Part shown: piece by piece, positions 5,603 through 6,972 of the stretch
How the letters are laid out: each line of letters opens with the position of its first letter
Position numbering within the stretch: the first letter of the stretch is position 1
Source of the DNA: Leptospira sp.
GTDB lineage: Bacteria; Spirochaetota; Leptospiria; Leptospirales; Leptospiraceae
Assembly: GCA_025457985.1 (NCBI GenBank)
Contig: JALOTI010000100.1
Coordinates: 1-6,972 of the forward strand
Direction of reading: 5' to 3'
DNA: 6,972 bases
The notes under the pieces: generated by a model
What the model saw: the letters and a program-made list of their open reading frames with translations, nothing else
Database searches by the model: none
Told to the model about the DNA's origin: nothing
Program-made: the position numbers and the translations under genes

Positions 5603-6972
5603 CTCGATATAGTGGATAACATCTTCTACTCGGTACATTTTGGATAAATAGAGGGAAACAATTCCCTCTATTCCTTCTTCCACTAAAAATCCATCGTCTC
5701 CGCTGACAGGCGCGTCTGAACTCAGCAAAATCACAGGTATATTTTTATCATACCTTCTACCTTCCCATTCGTGTAAAAAAGAAACTCCATTCATCACTGG
5801 CATATTTTTATCTACCACGATAAGTGAAGGAGTGATTCTCATTAGATGTTGCAAAGCCTCTTCACCGTGCGATGCCTCAATAACAATCCATTCATTCCTT
5901 CTGAGTAATTCGGCTAAATCTGATCTATAGTTTTCTGAATCATCTACAAGCAAAACAGATTTATTCGATTTTGCTAAAGAAACCTCAAAACTCGAACCGA
6001 CTCCCATAACGGATTTTATGCGAAGTTTTCCGAAATGGGCTTCCATAATACTATAACATAACTTGATTCCAAGACCCGTTCCTCGCTCTCCGCTTGTACC
6101 CGGTATACTTTTTATCAAATCCTCACCAATTAGCTGCTGAATTTGATCATCCGTCATACCGATTCCGCGGTCTCGAAACTCGATGGATATCCACTTACCT
6201 TTTATAGAAATTACGATTGTAACTTCGGTTTTCGGAAATGAAAATTTTATCGCGTTTACAATTAGATTTTTAAAAACTTCTCCTATTAGAGTCCTGTCAG
6301 CAATCACATATGTATCTCTAGTTAAATGAGATTCTTTTTTTATCTGAATTCCTTTGATGATTGAAATTGGTTCCGTGTTTGCAATAATTTCTGTTAACAA
6401 TTCATCTATTGAAAACTTCGTTTGGATAAGTTTTGATCCAATTGCATCAAATCGACTTACATCAAGCAACTGTTCCATCATACGGAGAGATTGTGTAACA
6501 CCTTGTTTGGACATTTCTAGAAATTTTAGCTTTTCTTCATCCGGTGTCGTATCAAAATTATATAAGATTAAATCCAGTAGTTGTTGTACACTATTGAGTG
6601 GAGAGCGCAAATCATGAGATATCAAAGAGACAAAATTTGCTTTCCAACGATTTGCCTTTTCCAATTCAAAAGTTCTAGCTTTAACTCTTTTTTCTAGAAT
6701 CTCTTTCCTCTTGAACAATTCTTTAGATAAAGATTCCGTTCTTCGATACATAGAAAATAAATGCATCGATGCACCAATTGTTTGCGGAATTATAAATAAA
6801 TTTAAACTGAAAAGACCTAAGGGTCTAAATCTTGGCATTAGCTCAAAAAGTAAAAGTAAATCAATAATAGCACCGAGTACGGCAAATACCAAACTAAAGG
6901 TAAAAAGTTTATTCTCTTTTTTCTGAGAGATCAAAGAATATGAGACAAAAAATATTCCACATAACACAAAAA
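5588..6972 (-). CDS. Hybrid sensor histidine kinase with C-terminal receiver (N-terminus off the right edge)
   Basis: The reading frame is open to the window edge. Residue numbers here count from the GTG at 6967, which is only the first possible start inside the window; the real protein is probably longer. Seen: two or three hydrophobic helices (about 1-12, 21-42, 48-70), the end of a membrane sensor of unknown ligand. A charged coiled coil follows (75-107), then the dimerisation/phosphoacceptor domain with SLISHDLRSPL (H118), and a GHKL ATPase domain with N box N234/N238, G1 DRGIG (266-270) and G2 GERGTGLG (293-300). A receiver follows at about 336-459: acidic pair D342/D343, phosphoacceptor D386 in VVDKNMP, S416 and K443. 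The kinase should autophosphorylate H118 and pass phosphate to D386. There is no Hpt or output domain in the fragment, so a separate partner is expected. No response regulator gene is visible nearby. Confidence 0.93.
   Translation of the reverse strand, partial: FVLCGIFFVSYSLISQKKENKLFTFSLVFAVLGAIIDLLLLFELMPRFRPLGLFSLNLFIIPQTIGASMHLFSMYRRTESLSKELFKRKEILEKRVKARTFELEKANRWKANFVSLISHDLRSPLNSVQQLLDLILYNFDTTPDEEKLKFLEMSKQGVTQSLRMMEQLLDVSRFDAIGSKLIQTKFSIDELLTEIIANTEPISIIKGIQIKKESHLTRDTYVIADRTLIGEVFKNLIVNAIKFSFPKTEVTIVISIKGKWISIEFRDRGIGMTDDQIQQLIGEDLIKSIPGTSGERGTGLGIKLCYSIMEAHFGKLRIKSVMGVGSSFEVSLAKSNKSVLLVDDSENYRSDLAELLRRNEWIVIEASHGEEALQHLMRITPSLIVVDKNMPVMNGVSFLHEWEGRRYDKNIPVILLSSDAPVSGDDGFLVEEGIEGIVSLYLSKMYRVEDVIHYIESVYQ

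Noticed and set aside
6965..6967. GTG as the true start of the hybrid kinase
   Set aside because: The frame is open beyond it to the window edge, and a start here would begin inside a hydrophobic helix with no visible ribosome site, so the gene is treated as truncated by the window.
1..6972. Mobile elements, CRISPR arrays, prophage, toxin-antitoxin or defence genes
   Set aside because: No repeated spacers, transposase motifs, terminal repeats or small paired genes were seen; composition looks even and all gaps are short.

Overview
The window reads as chromosomal DNA from a spirochaete of the genus Leptospira. The strongest evidence is a lipoprotein at 1220-1786 (minus) that matches Loa22, an OmpA-type lipoprotein characteristic of this genus, over its whole C-terminal domain. 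The AT-rich composition, the spirochaete-style lipobox (LTNC) and the hybrid sensor kinase fit the same assignment. Sequence drift from the L. interrogans Loa22 I remember suggests a species outside the main pathogenic group, possibly a saprophyte; that is inference.

Layout. Positions 1-1054 (minus) hold a TetR-type regulator followed by a small four-helix membrane protein that runs off the left edge; the regulator is probably local. A strong hairpin terminator at 1147-1174 closes the loa22 transcript before it reaches the regulator. loa22 (1220-1786, minus) and an RluD-like rRNA pseudouridine synthase (1845-2783, plus) diverge from a 58-bp gap whose candidate promoters overlap. One base after the synthase begins a 477-residue polytopic membrane protein of GT-C glycosyltransferase character (2785-4218). 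A 77-bp gap with a good ribosome binding site leads to a TerC/YgdQ-family membrane protein (4296-5036). Its stop codon shares one base with the GTG start of an exported DinB-like DUF1569 protein (5036-5602). The last gene, a hybrid histidine kinase with a C-terminal receiver (5588-6972, minus), is cut by the right edge and overlaps the 3' end of the DUF1569 gene tail to tail by 15 bp.

How the genes relate. Three units look functionally linked by position: TetR plus small membrane protein; synthase plus GT-C-like protein (coupled, with no obvious shared biochemistry); and TerC plus DUF1569 (coupled, both with plausible metal ligands). loa22 stands alone between its own promoter and terminator. 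I see no mobile element, CRISPR array, tRNA, rRNA or long repeat, and no stretch over 300 bp without a gene. The region looks like ordinary chromosomal backbone. The most worthwhile leads are the TerC-DUF1569 pair, the uncharacterised GT-C-like protein and the crowded loa22 promoter region.
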